Part shown: positions 62,601-64,000 of the stretch, one piece after another
How the letters are laid out: each line of letters begins with the position of its first letter
Numbering within the stretch: position 1 is the first letter of the stretch
Position numbers and translations under genes: made by a program
The notes under the pieces: generated by a model
What the model was told of the DNA's origin: nothing
Database searches by the model: none
The model's input: only the letters and a program-made list of their open reading frames with translations
From: Conexibacter woesei DSM 14684
GTDB taxonomy: Bacteria; Actinomycetota; Thermoleophilia; Solirubrobacterales; Solirubrobacteraceae
Direction of reading: 5' to 3'
Assembly (NCBI RefSeq): GCF_000025265.1
Contig: NC_013739.1
Coordinates: 496,001-560,000 of the forward strand
Length of the DNA stretch: 64,000 bases

Positions 62601-64000
62601 ATGACGCAGATCACGTACGACACGGTCTACACGCACGGCCTTGCCGACTCCGAGGCGAGCGCGCGCTTCGAGCAGGCGCTCGCCGCGCTCCGCGGCGGCG
62701 GGCCGCTCGAGTGCCCGCACGTCGTCGACGGCGAGCGGCTCGCGGCCGGCACGCCGATCGCGCGCGAGGACCCGACCGACCCCTCGCGGGTCGTCGCGCT
62801 CACGTACGAGGGCGGGCGGGAGCTGGTCCGCAACGCCGTCGACGGCGCCCGGCAGGCGAGCGCCGCATGGCGCCGGACCCCGCTGGAGGAGCGCTGCGCG
62901 GTGATGGAGGAGGTGTCGCGGCGGTTCGTGGAGCGGCGCATCGAACTGGCCGCGCTGATGACGCACGAGGTCGGCAAGACGCGGGCCGACACGCTCACCG
63001 AGATCGACGAGTGCGGCGTGATCATCGACCTCTTCCTGCAGCAGCTGCGCGACAGCGACGGGTATCGCACCGGGATGAAGGCGCCGATGGCCGGTGCGGA
63101 CGCGTACCTGCTGAAGCGGCCCTACGGGGTCTTCGGCGTGATCCCGCCGTTCAACTTCCCGCTGGCGATCGCGACCGCGATGGCCGGGGCGGCGCTGCTG
63201 ACCGGCAACGCGGTCGTGTACAAGCCGTCCGCCCTGACGCCGGCGACCGGCCAGGCGTGGTTCGAGCTGTTCGACGGCCTGCTGCCGAGGGGAGTCCTGC
63301 AGCTCGTCCACGGCGACGCCGAGACCGGGCGGGCGCTCGGCGAGAGCGCGGTCGACGGCATCGCGTTCACCGGCTCCGCCGCGGTCGGGCTCGCGCTCGC
63401 CGAGCGGTTGTCAGAGCCTCCGCACGTGCGGCCGCTGATCGCGGAGATGGGCGGCAAGAACCCGGTCATCGTCACCGGGTCCGCCGGCAGCCTCGCCGCC
63501 GCGGCCCAGGCCACCGCTCGCGCCGCATACGGCATGACCGGTCAGAAGTGCGTGTCGTGTTCGCGCGCGATCGTGACCGCCGACGTCCACGACGAGTTCC
63601 TGGCGCACCTCACCGACTACGTCGCGACGCTCAAGGTCGGCGATCCGATCGATCCCGGCGTGATGGCCGGGCCGCTGGTCAAGCGCGCCTCGCACGAGCG
63701 CTTCGCCGACGTCATGAGCGAGGTGGCGCGAGACGGCGGGACCGTGGCCGTGGGCGGGTCGGCAAGCGACCCTGCCGCGGGCTACTTCGCGGACCTGACC
63801 GTCGTCGACGGCCTGCCGATCGGCCACCGCCTCACGCGCGACGAGCTGTTCCTGCCGGTGCTCACGGTCACGACCGTCGACGACTTCGACGCCGCGATCA
63901 CCGAGGCCAACAACGTCATCTACGGCCTGTCGTCGGGCATCTACAGCGAGGATCCGGACGAGCAGCGCCGCTACCTCGACGAGATCGAGTCCGGCATCGT
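62601..64000 (+). CDS. Aldehyde dehydrogenase, P5C-dehydrogenase-like (3' partial)
   Basis: The frame is open from ATG 62601 (GGGAGC upstream) to the end of the window, 466 codons. Motifs are PPFNFPLAIATAMAGAALLTGNAVVYKPS (NAD binding), FTGSAAVG, Glu282 in AEMGGKNP and catalytic Cys317 in GQKCVSCSR. It resembles the 1-pyrroline-5-carboxylate/glutamate-semialdehyde dehydrogenase branch, which oxidises amino-aldehydes. It follows the dehalogenase by 31 bases and would oxidise the aldehyde formed after dehalogenation or deamination. The C-terminus lies outside the window. Confidence 0.92.
   Translation, partial: MTQITYDTVYTHGLADSEASARFEQALAALRGGGPLECPHVVDGERLAAGTPIAREDPTDPSRVVALTYEGGRELVRNAVDGARQASAAWRRTPLEERCAVMEEVSRRFVERRIELAALMTHEVGKTRADTLTEIDECGVIIDLFLQQLRDSDGYRTGMKAPMAGADAYLLKRPYGVFGVIPPFNFPLAIATAMAGAALLTGNAVVYKPSALTPATGQAWFELFDGLLPRGVLQLVHGDAETGRALGESAVDGIAFTGSAAVGLALAERLSEPPHVRPLIAEMGGKNPVIVTGSAGSLAAAAQATARAAYGMTGQKCVSCSRAIVTADVHDEFLAHLTDYVATLKVGDPIDPGVMAGPLVKRASHERFADVMSEVARDGGTVAVGGSASDPAAGYFADLTVVDGLPIGHRLTRDELFLPVLTVTTVDDFDAAITEANNVIYGLSSGIYSEDPDEQRRYLDEIESGI

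Overview
The window is very GC-rich (roughly 70-75% by eye), with dense, often overlapping genes, many GTG starts, ECF/AraC/TetR/PucR/ArsR regulators, F420-type and M24 enzymes and many Arg-rich exported proteins. This fits a soil actinobacterium. The gene style, including several secreted proteins that end in Arg-rich beta-strand tails, suggests Thermoleophilia/Solirubrobacterales (Conexibacter- or Solirubrobacter-like). That placement is inference from gene content, not from a marker gene. I see no rRNA, tRNA, CRISPR array, prophage or insertion sequence, and no gene-free stretch longer than about 300 bases.

Layout. 1-2169 is the 3' part of a DUF4838 glycosidase-like protein. 2151-5019 holds a TetR regulator, a methyltransferase and an ArsR/AHSA1/RibD-type reductase operon with a perfect palindromic operator at the ArsR start. 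5070-6875 is a malic enzyme. 6892-8354 is an ECF41-type sigma factor coupled to its carboxymuconolactone-decarboxylase-like partner, with a plausible self-regulated promoter. 8465-11714 is an AraC / VOC / short UvrA-like (DrrC-type) cassette. 11754-15272 is a large M36 metalloprotease.

15382-27487 is a coherent amide/lactam locus. An orphan peptide-type binding protein translationally coupled to a methyltransferase runs leftward. A PucR regulator, a dimethylformamidase-type large subunit, HyuB, HyuA and a second paralogous methyltransferase run rightward. 27484-30214 holds an enoyl-CoA hydratase/TetR operon and two small exported proteins. 30297-33559 is a ferritin-like protein followed by modABC. 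33537-49115 is rich in exported proteins (RTX-like, lipase, glycine-rich, two-domain serine protease) mixed with TetR/AraC/VOC/DUF genes and a two-component system.

49134-50257 is a LuxR regulator broken by a one-base frameshift. 50310-64000 is a second catabolic locus: a divergent M24 peptidase, then a long overlapping rightward operon with a BMP-type binding lipoprotein, two permeases, a DapB-like dehydrogenase, an amidase, PucR, an LLM oxidoreductase, the transporter ATPase, a haloalkane-dehalogenase-type hydrolase and an aldehyde dehydrogenase that runs off the end. Two PucR-controlled loci, both built around amide hydrolysis plus uptake, are the most interesting content. Genes for exported proteins also use the rare AGA arginine codon heavily, while cytosolic enzymes almost never do.
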